From positions 1 to 61,581 of the forward strand of contig MU401672.1 of assembly GCA_022579005.1 (NCBI GenBank): a DNA stretch of 61,581 bases. The letters are read 5' to 3'. This stretch comes from Poronia punctata. Its lineage: Eukaryota; Ascomycota; Sordariomycetes; Xylariales; Xylariaceae. Under the pieces are notes generated by a model, which did no database searches, was not told the origin of the DNA, and saw only the letters and a program-made list of their open reading frames with translations. Position numbers and translations under genes: made by a program. The first letter of the stretch is position 1, and each line of letters begins with the position of its first letter. Positions 22,933-33,819 of the stretch are shown here, piece after piece.

Positions 22933-25573
22933 TTAAGCATTCGGAGACGGACGAGCGCACAATCTTCATGCATCACACCCTATTACTACATACTCTACTA
23001 GACTGCTACGGTACCCTTTGCGCACACTTGCATACAACGTACATGTATGCATGCATGCATGCATATCTTCTAGTCTAATTCGACAAGGAACGAATTATGT
23101 GTCGTGGTGAAAAGGCGGTCACTCTGCACAAGTCCCCGGGTTCCGTCCACTCACTCACTCACTCCCGCCTCCCCGATGTCGCATCCATGTTTTTCCTTGT
23201 GTTGCCTGTCCTGTCAGGGATCAATTAGGCCCGGCTTTTCACCTTTAAAAAGTTCTTTTTAAATTTATCCTTGGCGAGCTACTGTTGAATTACTGTTGTT
23301 AATCTGGGGACATGCCGGACATATGCCTAGGGTATGCGGGGAAGGGGAGGCTCGGACCGAAGCCGTAACGGCCACGAGCAGATATTTATATCATTTTCTG
23401 CCTACTATATTTCTTGACGGACCTGTCCGCAGGCTTGACGTGTTAGGTTAGATGTTTATGACGGTAGACATGTGTTTAATAATTTAAAGTTATTAAATCA
23501 TGAAGCCGACATGCAGCTTCTTTGTAGGTAGGAAATTACACTTACCCGTGGACTTGTAAGTTGTATAATAGGATGGCACGATGGCTCTACTGTCATAGGT
23601 ATTATTTGAAAAATTAGCCCTTGAAACCATGGAATACCGACATCCATAAGTTCCCTAATCCAGTAATACTTGCCTAGACAGGACAGAGTGGGTACATGCA
23701 AAGTTAATTTAAACACAAAGAAGACGGGCTAATTAATATGATAGAACTTACTTAAATAAGAGCCACGTGTATTTCCACAGTATATAAATAACCGGCCCCG
23801 GGTAGAAACTGTATGTAATGTCCCGGTATTAGGTAAGGACATACTCGTACATCATACGAGTACCTGTCTTCTACATCTGTTTTCTCATTGTATCGAGTAT
23901 TTTTTATACCGGGCTGTTTGAAGTTGCATAGCAAGACTTCTCCAACACCGAGTAACCTCTCAGGGGCTGGCTGTCATGATGCCATGACAGAAACGTGGGC
24001 GTCGTAGAGTTGGACCCATAGCACCCATGAGGCACGTTTTGGCGGTCGGCAAGGCGTTCGAGCCCGTCCGGGTGACGGGCATACGACATGCATAAAACAC
24101 TATAACCGTCTTACCTGTCTGTGTGCCTGTTAATAAGAGTTATATTGTCGACTCCTGTGCCGATCCTTTAACTCGACTGAAGACGATGGAAGCCCTACGT
24201 ATTCCAATATCGAGATTCGTAAGTAGGTTATAAGATCTGGACAACTAAAATATCGGTTGTTCGGCCTGGTTGCTTTTGGCTTCAAGACTACGGTCCCTAG
24301 TCTAGGACAAAATGATAGAAAAAAGTTTAATCCAAGGTGCTCCAAACCAGATGAGCTTTAGCTGGAAGCGTCAGCGCATAAAAGCTGAGCGTTAGTTGAG
24401 CTACCTCTGCGGAAACTAAACCTTGTCGGACAACGGCTACATCCCAAACCTCGATAATCAGCGCTTTATTAGGCGTCATGCCCTTGAAAACCACCCGATT
24501 TTCTCGGTAAGGGAAACTGTCAACTTGAACAAGCCAGACCAAATCCCACACAAACGTACACTACATACCACAACAGGCACTGGCGCGGAAGCTAATGTAA
24601 TGGAAGGATCAGGGGAGGTCAACAGACCCCTAGACTACCTAGAAGAAGTGAGGCGTGACGTGAGAAAGGTGGGAGCAGGTAGGAGGGAAAGGGTGATTGG
24701 CAGATTGGTTCGTTTGACATTCTCTTCTGACGATGACCTATAAACGCGACAGAGCGGGGGAGGGAAAAGAGAAACTCTACTCGTAGATAGGGAAAAAATT
24801 GTCAAGAGCTGGCCCCGCCGCGGCTGGCAATTGCCTCTAGATTTCGACGGTATACAGACTAGTCGAAACTACCCCCCATCTTTTACCCCCATCTGTCGGT
24901 GTCACCCACCCTGATAAACAGAAACCGGACAGAACGAGGCAAGTGTCCCTCCGCCTCTGCGTCCGTCACACCTGCCTTGAGATTGTGCTCACCAATATCT
25001 ATCGTAAACGTACGCCAGCCTACAGCAGACTATTACTTACTACTGGGCAGTCCTAGCCTAGTTTTTCAGGGAGTCTTCTTACGAGTACCTTATCCATTTA
25101 ACCTACCTCTTAGTCTAGTCCGTAATTATACATATGACAGTAACAACACAACGGCAAATCGCTCCCAAGGACCCATAAACTACCTAATATACCTAGTAGG
25201 TAATTGGCAAAAGTAAGCGCACGAAGAGATGGTGCACGGCACCTACCTATGTTGGTCATGTCGTTTAGTCCACGCCAACATTAGACTAGACAGGGGGGCT
25301 ACCTTAACCGACTTTGCCCATATAACCGTTCAAGGATCATAACCATGATACCGTCCCTATTCGTTCTATTTTCGGCTTCTCTCTATTTATTTTACTCTTG
25401 TTTATACACATACTTGAGATAACCGGAGTTTTGAGATTCTTCCAGAAGCGCATTTTTTGGAACAATTCTTTCACCTTTCCGTTTTCTTTGCTTTTTCTTG
25501 GAACTGAACACTGCCCATCTCGACAACCAGAGGTCCATTGGTAATTGTAGCATTTGTATTTTACACGGCGACG

Positions 25574-27385
25574 ATGAGTGGTCAAGGTTCCGCTAGCGGT
25601 CCGCCGCCAACAGAGGCCGCAAAAGCGCCAGCAACAACGTCAGCAACAGCGCCAGCAGCAGCAGCAGCAGCAGCAGCAACCTCGACCTCGGCAACACCAG
25701 CAACACCTGCACAGGCCTCGGAATCAACGCCAGCAACGCCAGCACCAGCCTCTTCCCCGCCGGCGACAACGGAGGATGCGGCAGCTACGGCCGAGTCTGC
25801 GAGAGCTTCGGCGTCCCCTGCGCAGCCTGGCGGTATACTACCAGCGTCGCATTGGGCTAATCAGCCGGTGAGACACGAATCCGACCCGGCACTGTGCTTC
25901 ATCGGAGCAACTTGACTGATCGCGCTGGCTTTTGCAGGAGGAGGAGGAGGAGTTTGACGATGGCGATTCAGCGTACGGCGGTGACGCTGCAAGTTCTACG
26001 GCGTCACTCTCAGCTAGTATCCTCGAATATCGGACCGTCCATGGCCGCACTTTCCACAGTGAACGGGGCAATGCACAGTCATGGTGCGCAGTACCCTGTC
26101 TGACCCTTGCCCGCCTCATCCGAAGTCGACCTTTTCTGGTGCTGATAATGCGATTGTCCTTTCAGGAACCCCAACGATCCTCAGCATGACGAGTCTATGG
26201 ATATCCTGTATGTCTATCCCCATCGTGGATATGATGCACGCCTGTCGGGATGGCGTAATTTGCTGACGTAGTTGAATTCTAGACATCACGTCTCGACGTT
26301 GATGCAAGACGGCAGGCTCCAACTGGCCGACCTCGACGACGGTATCCAAGTAAGGATTGACGCCACCATCTTGCTGTTGATGGCTCCTTATACTAACTGG
26401 GGGCCGTAGAAAATTTTGGATGTTGGATGTGGTACAGGTATATGGGCAATGTGAGTCGACCATGACCGGTCCTCCATAGGGAGTGCTAACGGGGGGGGCC
26501 TGTAGCGATTTTGCCGATCAGTATCCTGGTGCTGAGGTTATCGGCGTCGACATTTCGCCGTCACAACCGCAATGGATTCCGCCGAACCTCAAGTTTGAGG
26601 TGGATGATATTACGCAACCCTGGACGTATGCGCCCGACTCGTTCGACTACATCCACATGAGATGGCTCATCGGAGCGATTCCCGACTGGTTCGGCTTGTT
26701 CAAGGAGGTGTACAAGACGCTCAAGCCCGGTGGTATTTTCGAATCAAAAGAAGCATCCGCTCTCATCACCTCGGACGACGGCACCGTTACCCCCGCGACG
26801 GCCTTGGGTCAATGGGGCCAGCTTTTCACCGAGGCTGGGAGAAAGTTTGGCCGAACCTTCCGAGTTATAGAGGATAGGCTGCAACAAAGGGCCATGGAGG
26901 CTGCTGGATTTGTCGACATCAAAGTGGTCGATATGAAGGTACGTCGGCACCCCCTTTGCGATCAGCATGACGTGCATAAACGAAGAAGTGATCTGACGGA
27001 TTGTTTTGCGTAATTGCAGACAACTCTAGGCAGTTGGCCTGCGGATCCGAAATATAAAGAAATCGGTCAATATGCCAGGCTTGCACTCGAGCAAGATGTG
27101 GAAGGTGCGTACTTTATTCTTCTTATTCTGTGTCCATATACGTGACGTCCAGTATGTCCTGTATACATGCAGAACATACCCATGACGGGGTGTAGCAGCA
27201 CAGCGGGCCAGGTCGCATGCTGACAGGGAACTCTAGGCTTCACTGTCTACGTTTTGTCAACCGCTTTCAACTGGACAAGAGAGGAGATTGCGGTTTATGC
27301 GGCTCACTTCAGACGCGAACTTCGGTCGCCAAACTATCACCCTTATTATGCTCAGCGTGTCGTCATCGGACGGAAGCCGTACTAA
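25574..27385 (+). CDS. LaeA-like / TAM-domain SAM-dependent methyltransferase
   Basis: Eight exons, 25574-25867, 25938-26083, 26166-26207, 26283-26349, 26410-26450, 26506-26938, 27020-27104 and 27237-27385, give about 418 residues with every junction in frame. The first 100 residues are Ala/Thr/Pro/Ser low-complexity, and exon 2 opens with a run of four Glu. Then come the LaeA-like YRTVHGRTFHSE block, HHVSTLMQDG, SAM motif I (ILDVGCGTGIWAIDFA, about 185-200), GVDISPSQPQWIPPN and the FDYIHMRWLIGAIPDW / TLKPGGIFE segment. The end is YHPYYAQRVVIGRKPY. Such proteins include the regulator LaeA and many paralogues (LAE1-like, Mtf1-like). Overall divergence makes a paralogue likelier than LaeA itself. 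The ATG at 25574 is preferred; an in-frame ATG at 25538 would add 12 hydrophobic residues. Confidence 0.88.
25655..25680 (+). repeat. GCA trinucleotide tract encoding poly-Ala
   Basis: A GCA/GCC run inside exon 1 of the methyltransferase encodes consecutive alanines. In the +2 frame it makes a Gln/Arg-rich open frame (25578-25871) that I regard as a shadow. Confidence 0.8.
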
Positions 27386-28227
27386 GTATGAGCCGGTTCT
27401 TATGTTGAGGAAAACCGGCATCGACATGACGGTGTCGGTAAGAAGAACGGAACAGACTGCAGGCTTCACGGCGTCCTGACATACCATGCATCCTTTGCTG
27501 TAGCCGAGATGGAGTACCATCACTGGTCAAATGATGACTTGAAGGAGGGTCTAGGACGCGCACTCAAAAGTCACCGTAGGACTAGGGAGGGACGGAGAGG
27601 ACTAGAAACGATGATGACCAAAACCCCTTGACGTGCCCGTTGGAAGGCATCGCGTGTGCCTGCTGCTTCCCACATAGCATGAAGCTCACATACAAAAGCA
27701 TGCTGGGTCTTTCGGCCGACGACGGATTGCAGGGAATATTATGTGGTTGTAAATGGCGGAATTAGACACACTGATGTTACTGCTGCCTCGGGACTCCGGG
27801 TATGACAGTGTATACACATATGTCATGGCGGAACATAGCCATGGATTTTAAGCAAGGCCCAAACCTTAGTGGTCAAAGGCCGTGGTACTTGGAATATTCC
27901 ACACGGCCTTGAAACACAGAGTATAAGACGCGGGGTGACAGGGTCAGATTTGGCACCGGTGTGGAACACGAGCACAAATAAATTCATGTACACGAACAAG
28001 TTTTCGCAATCACATATTCACTGCAGCGACTCGAGAAAAACACGTAGACGATACATGGCAGTTTGATGACTAAAGTATCTATGTTGAGGCTTCCAAAACT
28101 TGATCCCCTAGGCCATCCCCTGTCAATACTCGATTTGCACAAAGTACCTACTAACCGGATCTACAGTGTCGAGGTGTTTATTCGTTCGCCGTCGCACCCC
28201 CATAAGAGTGTATCTGCGCCCACTTAG
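27386..28227. other. Convergent intergenic region, no gene seen
   Basis: Between the stop codons of the methyltransferase (+) and the CBM1 protein (-). Short frames only (27869-28066). Confidence 0.5.
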
Positions 28228-29199
28228 TCAGCACAGTTGCCCCATGCCCCCCTTGATTTGATATGAGAATAGAGAGAGGGTTATAACAGAAGAAGAAAAA
28301 GAAGAAAAGTGCTTTACCGTCTCGTCAGCGCAACCGGCAGGAGTATCATATGCGTAAGCGCCAGTATTGATATACAACTGTCCCTTATCACCACAAACCA
28401 ACCAAGCGGCGGTATTGGGACGCTTGATGTCGGCCACGCTCCAAGTGACGGTATCGCCTTGAAAGGCAAAAGTTCCGTAGGTATTCTTGCCAGTGTCGAA
28501 GCCCGTCTCGAGCGTGCGCTGCGTCTTGTCGCTCGGGTTCTCTACCCACATGTACAGCTTCTCGCCCGCGTTGTTGTAGTATTCGAGTTGGCCGTCTACG
28601 ATGTTGAATTGGCCGGCTGTGCGGGGCGAGAGTAAGTGCGCGGTTCCGGAGCCGGGCCAGGGCGTCGCGGTGGGTGCGGCTTGGAGGTACGAGTGGAAGT
28701 TGGGGGCCTCGACGGCTCGGACCCAGTAGTAGCCTGATTGGAGGGTTGTTGGGTAACTCCCTGTTCCTGGGGAGGTTGTTGCGGTTCCTGTTGTTGAGGG
28801 GGGTTTGGTTGCTGGGTCTTTGTTAGTTTATTGTTTAGTTATATCTCTTTGATATCATGACTAACTGGTTGCGGTGCCGGGTGTACACTGGCTATAGTAT
28901 TCACTGTGTTTTTTTCGACGGGTGATGATCAGCATTTGAATAAACTGGAAAAAAAGAGATGAGATGTCTGTCAATTCATGAGCAATGCTTACTTTATAAC
29001 TGTGCATGTGTAACCAGACACGCAAGTAGTTTGCCCTTCCCAGGTTTTTCCACCACCTGGTGAAAAGGAAAAAGGTTAGGTTAGGTAGTGTTAGTCACTA
29101 GGTTGGGTAGAAAGAAAGCTCACATTGTTCCCAGGCGTTTCGCTGGGCGGCGGCGATTCCGCCGAGGAGGAGGAGGGTTGATACTATGCGAGAAGACAT
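28228..29199 (-). CDS. Secreted CBM1 (fungal cellulose-binding) protein of unknown catalytic function
   Basis: Minus-strand exons 29199-29124, 29056-28993, 28903-28866, 28817-28318 and 28251-28228 give about 233 residues. A signal peptide (MSSRIVSTLLLLGGIAAAQ) is followed by a CBM1 with WEQCGGKTWEGQTTC, C-x-C spacing and YYSQC, carried on three short exons. A Thr/Pro/Ser linker follows. The C-terminal domain begins GYYWVRAVEAPNFHSYLQ and contains QFNIVDGQLEY, KNTYGTFAFQGDTVTW and NTAAWLVC; I know this only as a conserved fungal secreted module without assigned activity. The last intron (28252-28317, 66 nt) is stop-free and in phase, so retaining it also gives a full protein, and the true C-terminus is uncertain. 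It probably binds plant-wall cellulose outside the cell. Confidence 0.78.
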
Positions 29200-30096
29200 T
29201 ATTGTGAAAAGAAAAGAAGCTTTGGATGACGATATTTTAGCTAGGTTAGGGATCTACGATGACGAAGAACCGACGATCCAAAGGTCAAGGGTATTATATA
29301 AATATCATTTCTACAACGTTATGAATTTCAAAGTTCTAGAACTGAACTGAACTAGACTTCAAAGTCTAGAACGTCAATGGTCTAAAGTACAAACATCATG
29401 TCGTCCATATTTAGGCCCGAAGATGCCGATAATACGCACTCAACTATGTAACCTACCTAAGTAAGTACCTAACGTAGCTTAAAGGGCCAGACCAGGCCAT
29501 CTTGCGACCCCGTTTTCCTAACGGAGAGGTTACTGGGATAAGCGAGGTATTTATAAGTAGGTAGGTAGAGAGAGGATCCGGGAGGAAAACGTGATCGGAT
29601 CCGGAAATTAGTGTGCACGCCCGAAGAGGGGGTCTCGGAGCTCGTCTTTCCGTTTTTTGTCCGGAATCTCGGCCTGTGCTTTTCATTGAAGAGACGTACA
29701 ACTAACCTTGCGTTAGTTTACCTTAACCTAGGTTACTACCTATTATTTTATCACCATTCTTCCTTTTCTCGCTTCCCAGCTCAGTATCCATTATTCGGTA
29801 TGCTCTTTAAATACATGGCGGTCGAGAGTAAGTAAATACTTCTTGGTAAGCTCGACTGTCGGCAGATTGGTCAGTCGCCTCTATAATACAACCCCATCGG
29901 TCTCATCATTCATGACCGGGGTGCGAAGGGCAGTTTTCCTCGTCGATTATAACGCTCGCTATCCGTCGTGTAAAGTAAAGTACATCCCCCATATTAGAAC
30001 CTCTAAACGATATACTGTCTAACATGTGCTTCGAAACCGTCTTGTCCACCACATTAACTCAAACAACCCCAACCCTGATCTCATGTCCTACCTTCT
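29200..30096. other. Intergenic, no gene seen
   Basis: Upstream region of the CBM1 gene and downstream region of the GNAT gene. Apart from the possible TATA box and TAGGTAGGTAG words near 29560 nothing is supported. Confidence 0.5.
29293..29303 (-). promoter_or_regulatory. Possible TATA box of the CBM1 gene
   Basis: On the minus strand ATTTATATAAT lies about 95-105 bp upstream of the CBM1 start codon, a plausible distance for a fungal core promoter. No transcript evidence. Confidence 0.4.
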
Positions 30097-31120
30097 TCAT
30101 GATTTCGCAACCGGCCGCCAAATCATCCCCCAAGTCTTAATCCCCTCCCCACCATCCTTTACAAGCCCGTCTGCGTCGACAACCCCTCGACCCAATGTAA
30201 TCTCCTCGACCTCCTCGAAACCATGCCGCGCATATAGACGTCTGGAACCCTCACTCGAAGACTCGAGCCATAACGGTCGGCCGGTAGGTCGTACTTTGTC
30301 CTTCAAGGCCTCCAACAAGGCACCGCCGAGACCCTGCCCCTGCCGATCGGCATGCGTCCCGAGAATAAAGAGGTACCAGTACCGGGACATTTCGCTCTCA
30401 CGTCCCGGTCTGCTGCGGCCCATGGCTTTTTTCTTGGCGCGTTTTACCGCTGTGCCGTGTTCTCGGATATGCTATATATAATTAATTCATTCATACTTAT
30501 AATTAACCTTTTTTTTTTTTTGTCTTTTGGGGTTTTTTTTTTGGGGAATGCGACATGTAAAATACCTTGACACCCTTCGTCCCCAGCCGTCTCAACAGAC
30601 CCAATAATCCGGCCTGCACGGCCGTCATCGGATTATCCATCTTTTTACCGGGAGGCATCAACACGGCGCAGGAACCCCAGTTTTCGGCATCGTAATAAAA
30701 GACGCCGTCGTTCATCAGACTGGCTTTGACGATTGTTTGGAGAAAATAGGCCAGGGTGTCGATTCGCTGTTTTTCTGTCGGGAGACCGGCCATCATCCAG
30801 GTGAATACCGCGTCGGTGCGGAAGGCCGAGTTTAGGACGGGGAGGGCTTGGGGGATCAGTTCTGAGCAAGTCGAGTTGACCTTAGTTTATATATATATAT
30901 ATATATATATTTTATGGTTATGGGGTTTTCGGGTAAGGTAAGGTAGGTGTAGGTAAGAGTCAAAAAAAGAAAAGGCACAAGAGAAAGAAAATACTTATTA
31001 ACCTTTACCACCTGTGCCGATATTTGGTGTTGCACGCTCTATTTGCGCCTTCTTCTCGTCTGTTCGCGTCTCTGTATGTGCTGGTAGTGCTGGTGGTGGC
31101 TCTTGATGAAGAGTCGCCAT
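30097..31120 (-). CDS. GNAT-family N-acetyltransferase
   Basis: Minus-strand exons 31120-31009, 30861-30566 and 30471-30097 give about 260 residues. Exon 1 is a polar leader (MATLHQEPPPALPAH). Exon 2 starts LIPQALPVLNSAFRTDAVFTWM. The exon 2-3 junction was chosen at the TATAG acceptor at 30473-30472 because it alone keeps frame with the AAG/GTATTT donor; it yields KGVK/HIREHGTAVKRAKKKAMG. Motif A of the acetyl-CoA site is DRQGQGLGGALLEALKD, preceded by YWYLFILGTHA and followed by PLWLESSSEGSRRLYARHGFEEVEE. This is the common soluble fungal GNAT type; its amine substrate cannot be predicted. A (TA)n tract (30888-30912) lies in intron 1. Confidence 0.85.
30887..30912. repeat. (TA)n microsatellite in GNAT intron 1
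   Basis: About twelve TA units inside the first intron (30862-31008) of the acetyltransferase gene, about 25 bp from the acceptor. Confidence 0.85.
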
Positions 31121-31780
31121 GGCTGCTAGCAGATTATTAGGTACTTACCTAGGTGAAGATTGTCGGCGTTTATTGGATGGATATGATAAAGACGATGTAA
31201 AAGTAAATCTTGAAAACGTGGATCTTGTTAGGCTTCTACTTCTCATAAAAGGTTGAGAATAAAACAGTATTCATAAAAACCCCGTTGAAATAAACGGAAG
31301 ACACCTTGAAAGGAGGGATACGATAAATTAGTAACCTTAGAATAGTTAGCTCGGTATCCGCGGGTTTAAAACGTACCGCGGTATATCTCCAAACACATCG
31401 TGTAACACGTAATTACTAAGAGACCTAATAATAAATAGTAAATACTTACATACCTACATAGGTTAGTAGATAGTACATACTCATAATAACTAACGCTTGT
31501 GATTGCAGACTAAACTTGGCATTATTTTCAATGAAATAAATATACGAGTAAACCAAATAGAAGCCGAATAAAAATATTCAAACCCCTTTGATGTTAAATG
31601 TTGTTCAAAATACTCGTTCCAGTCGACATTCCCTTTCAAAGCTACCTGCTACGAAGGTAGGTGAAATAATAATACATAGCCATCCATCCATCATCAACCG
31701 ACCCCAAAGAAAAGAAATAATCAATCAATAATCAATCAATATCAAACAAACAAACAAAACGTCCGCTCCCGTTTTCAATT
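31121..31780. other. Intergenic, no gene seen
   Basis: Between the GNAT start and the GH16 stop, both minus strand. AT-leaning, with TACGAGTA at about 31541 and CAATCAATAATCAATCAAT words near 31720-31740. Confidence 0.5.
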
Positions 31781-33468
31781 TCAAACCACGGGATATGACC
31801 GAGTAGACTGGAATTCATAACAATACCATCTCTTCCACCAGTAACAGAATTGCCATGAAGGCTTATCAACCGGTACGGCGCTGGGACCGGGACTCGCATT
31901 GGGACTGGGCGTAATGGTTGGGGATACGTCCACGTCATGATTCTCTTCATTCAAGGTCGAGACTGCAGACACGCCTCCAAATATATCGTCCGTCGCTAGA
32001 GAGTTTAGCTTGCTGGAACTAGAACTGGTAGCGGTTGCGGTGCTTTTGGAAGAAGAGGAAGAAATTGTTGTCGCTGCAGAAGAAGTACCGGTAGTGGCGG
32101 AAGAAGAAGAAGTGCTCGCAATCGTAGTTGTTGCATCTTCGGCAGCTTTAATTTCAGCAGCATGCGGCTCTATAATAGTAGATGGTTTCTGCTGTGTTGT
32201 CGTCGTCGTCACGCCCGTCGTAGCAGCAGGATTCTGTCCCCCGCATTGACCAAAAGCTCCCTGACATCCGAGACCACAGTATTCCGTCGTGTTACCGCAA
32301 TACCCGTAAAACGAGCAGCAATCGCCGAACAAGCTACCCTGACAAATGGCCTTGGCTGCTTCGCCGCAATGTCCGTTGGACGAGATGGACAGGTCGGTCC
32401 TTAATGGTGGGAGGGCGGTCGTCGAGATTATCGACACGGTACTGGTGGTGCTAGTCGGGGATGACGGCAGGGAGTAATTCAGGGCTTTGATGCTTTTCCA
32501 ACTACCGCTTTGATCTGTCCAGTTGTAATATTTCGCCGGGTTGTAATTCGTGATTCGCACATTGCGGACAAACATTGTATAAGGCACCGCCGACAGATTC
32601 GTATATCCCCCTGCCCAGACCCTCGTTCCCGTATCGCTGGTGGGATCACCGCCGGACCATAAACCAAGCTGGATCTTCGCCGGCGTCTGCGGGAATTGAT
32701 GCGTAGTCGTATCCGCTTGTGTCGCGAGAAAAGTGCGAATCACTTTCCCGTCGAGAATCCAGTCGATCCTATCAGGTCGCCAATCAACCGAATACGTATG
32801 GAAAGTAGTCTGGGGATTCGTGCAAGGAACCCATAAACCACGGTCGTAAAGCCCCGTGATTCCCTTGGAGAAGTAATTATTCTGCACTACCCCGTTAGGA
32901 TACCGTCCGGCTAGGTTGAAGTTGTTTCCTGACATTTCCCAGTCAATCTCGTCGAAATCGTCCGACATTAAAACGCTGGATGAGATTATGCCCGTCCCCG
33001 GAGCGACTTGCATCTCGACGTCGACGCGGCCGAAGAAGATGTAGAAATTCGAAAATAGTTGGGGTGCGTCGAAGCGTTTGCCGTATGTGAATTCGGCTCC
33101 GTTTTTCGCTTTGGTGTTATAGGTGATGGTTGCGTAATTTGATGTTGTCCAGTCTCGCTGTATTGTCTCCGGTGAAGCTTGAGTGAAGTCTATGTTGTAA
33201 GAGTATTCGTCCAGACCTGGATTTGGCGAGCACGTCACTGTCTTCTATGTTAGGGTTCTATCGGTATTTTTAAGGGGTAGGGTTCACATCTCTCGTACAA
33301 TTCTTGATGGGATTGCATGCTATTAAAATATTCTCAAGTCAGTTATCTCAAGTCATTGCAGCATCCATTAGAAATGGACTTACGCCAATATTGTCCATCA
33401 TATCGTTGAGCGGAAACCAGAGCCCCAAACAAGAAGGGGATGATCCCGGAATAGCTTTTCAGCTTCAT
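31781..33468 (-). CDS. Crh-type GH16 glucanase/transglycosylase with CBM18 chitin-binding module
   Basis: Minus-strand exons 33468-33384, 33319-33299 (21 nt) and 33237-31781 give about 520 residues. A signal peptide ([21 protein letters not shown]) precedes [16 protein letters not shown], which is completed only if the 21-nt microexon is used. The GH16 retaining active site DEIDWEMS is at about residues 131-138, followed by [23 protein letters not shown] and QLGLWSGGD, characteristic of Crh1/Utr2 enzymes that link chitin to glucan. A CBM18 ([11 protein letters not shown]...CCSFYGYCG...YCG, about 315-360) follows, then a long Ser/Thr linker. The C-terminus ([15 protein letters not shown]...) is aromatic and charged, without the hydrophobic tail that usually directs a GPI anchor. 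Related to Utr2/Crr1 by domain content. Confidence 0.9.
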
Positions 33469-33819
33469 TTTTCAGCGGTATCTTGGCCGTCCACAGAATG
33501 ACTCGTAATAGGAAGTTAATGGAGGGAAAAGGGTGAAGGATATTTAAGTTGACCCAGGTGGTTCTTCATCTGGACAAACAAAAGATGGTAGTATGCGGAA
33601 TCTTGGGAAGACAAAGGACTGCTGGACCCCAAGCCCCCCCGTGTGGGAGTGCAGACGAAAGACAAAGACACGAAAATGCAATTTGACAGCAAGACAACGG
33701 CGGTTTTAAAGGGGGGCGCCCGAGGAATACATGCAGTCTATATAGTCATGAAAACAAAATCGGTTTCGAACTCGTTGTCATTCATCTTATATATCTCCAT
33801 ATGCCCTTTCTACTTCACT
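33469..33819. other. Promoter-side spacer of the GH16 gene
   Basis: 350 bp between the GH16 start and the permease stop (both minus strand). No gene. A GGGGGGC run near 33712 and an AT-rich segment near 33790 are the only notable features. Confidence 0.45.

Larger units (their letters stand above)
20933..25573. other. 4.6-kb region without a convincing gene
   Basis: No open frame exceeds about 106 codons and none shows family signatures, a plausible splice chain or coding-like composition. The sequence is dense in short words (ACCTACCT, TAGGTAGG, TACGAGTA/TACTCGTA at about 21519, 22049, 22412, 22508, 22761, 23842, 23857, 24779 and 25079) and microsatellites. A noncoding transcript cannot be excluded. 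Confidence 0.55.

Noticed and set aside
24050..24085. GCGTTCGAGCCC resembling a tRNA T-loop/B box
   Set aside because: Flanking bases do not form a 5-bp T stem, and I found no A box or acceptor stem at the right spacing.
24423..24743. 106-codon open frame in the gene desert
   Set aside because: No family features, no ATG context or splice partners; chance length for this composition.
25578..25871. Gln/Arg-rich open frame in the methyltransferase leader
   Set aside because: Frame-shifted reading of the GCA/CAG tract inside a real exon.
30438..30475. CACAG acceptor just before CGGTAAAACG for GNAT exon 3
   Set aside because: It leaves the junction out of frame with the exon 2 donor; the TATAG acceptor 20 bp upstream keeps frame and gives family-like residues.
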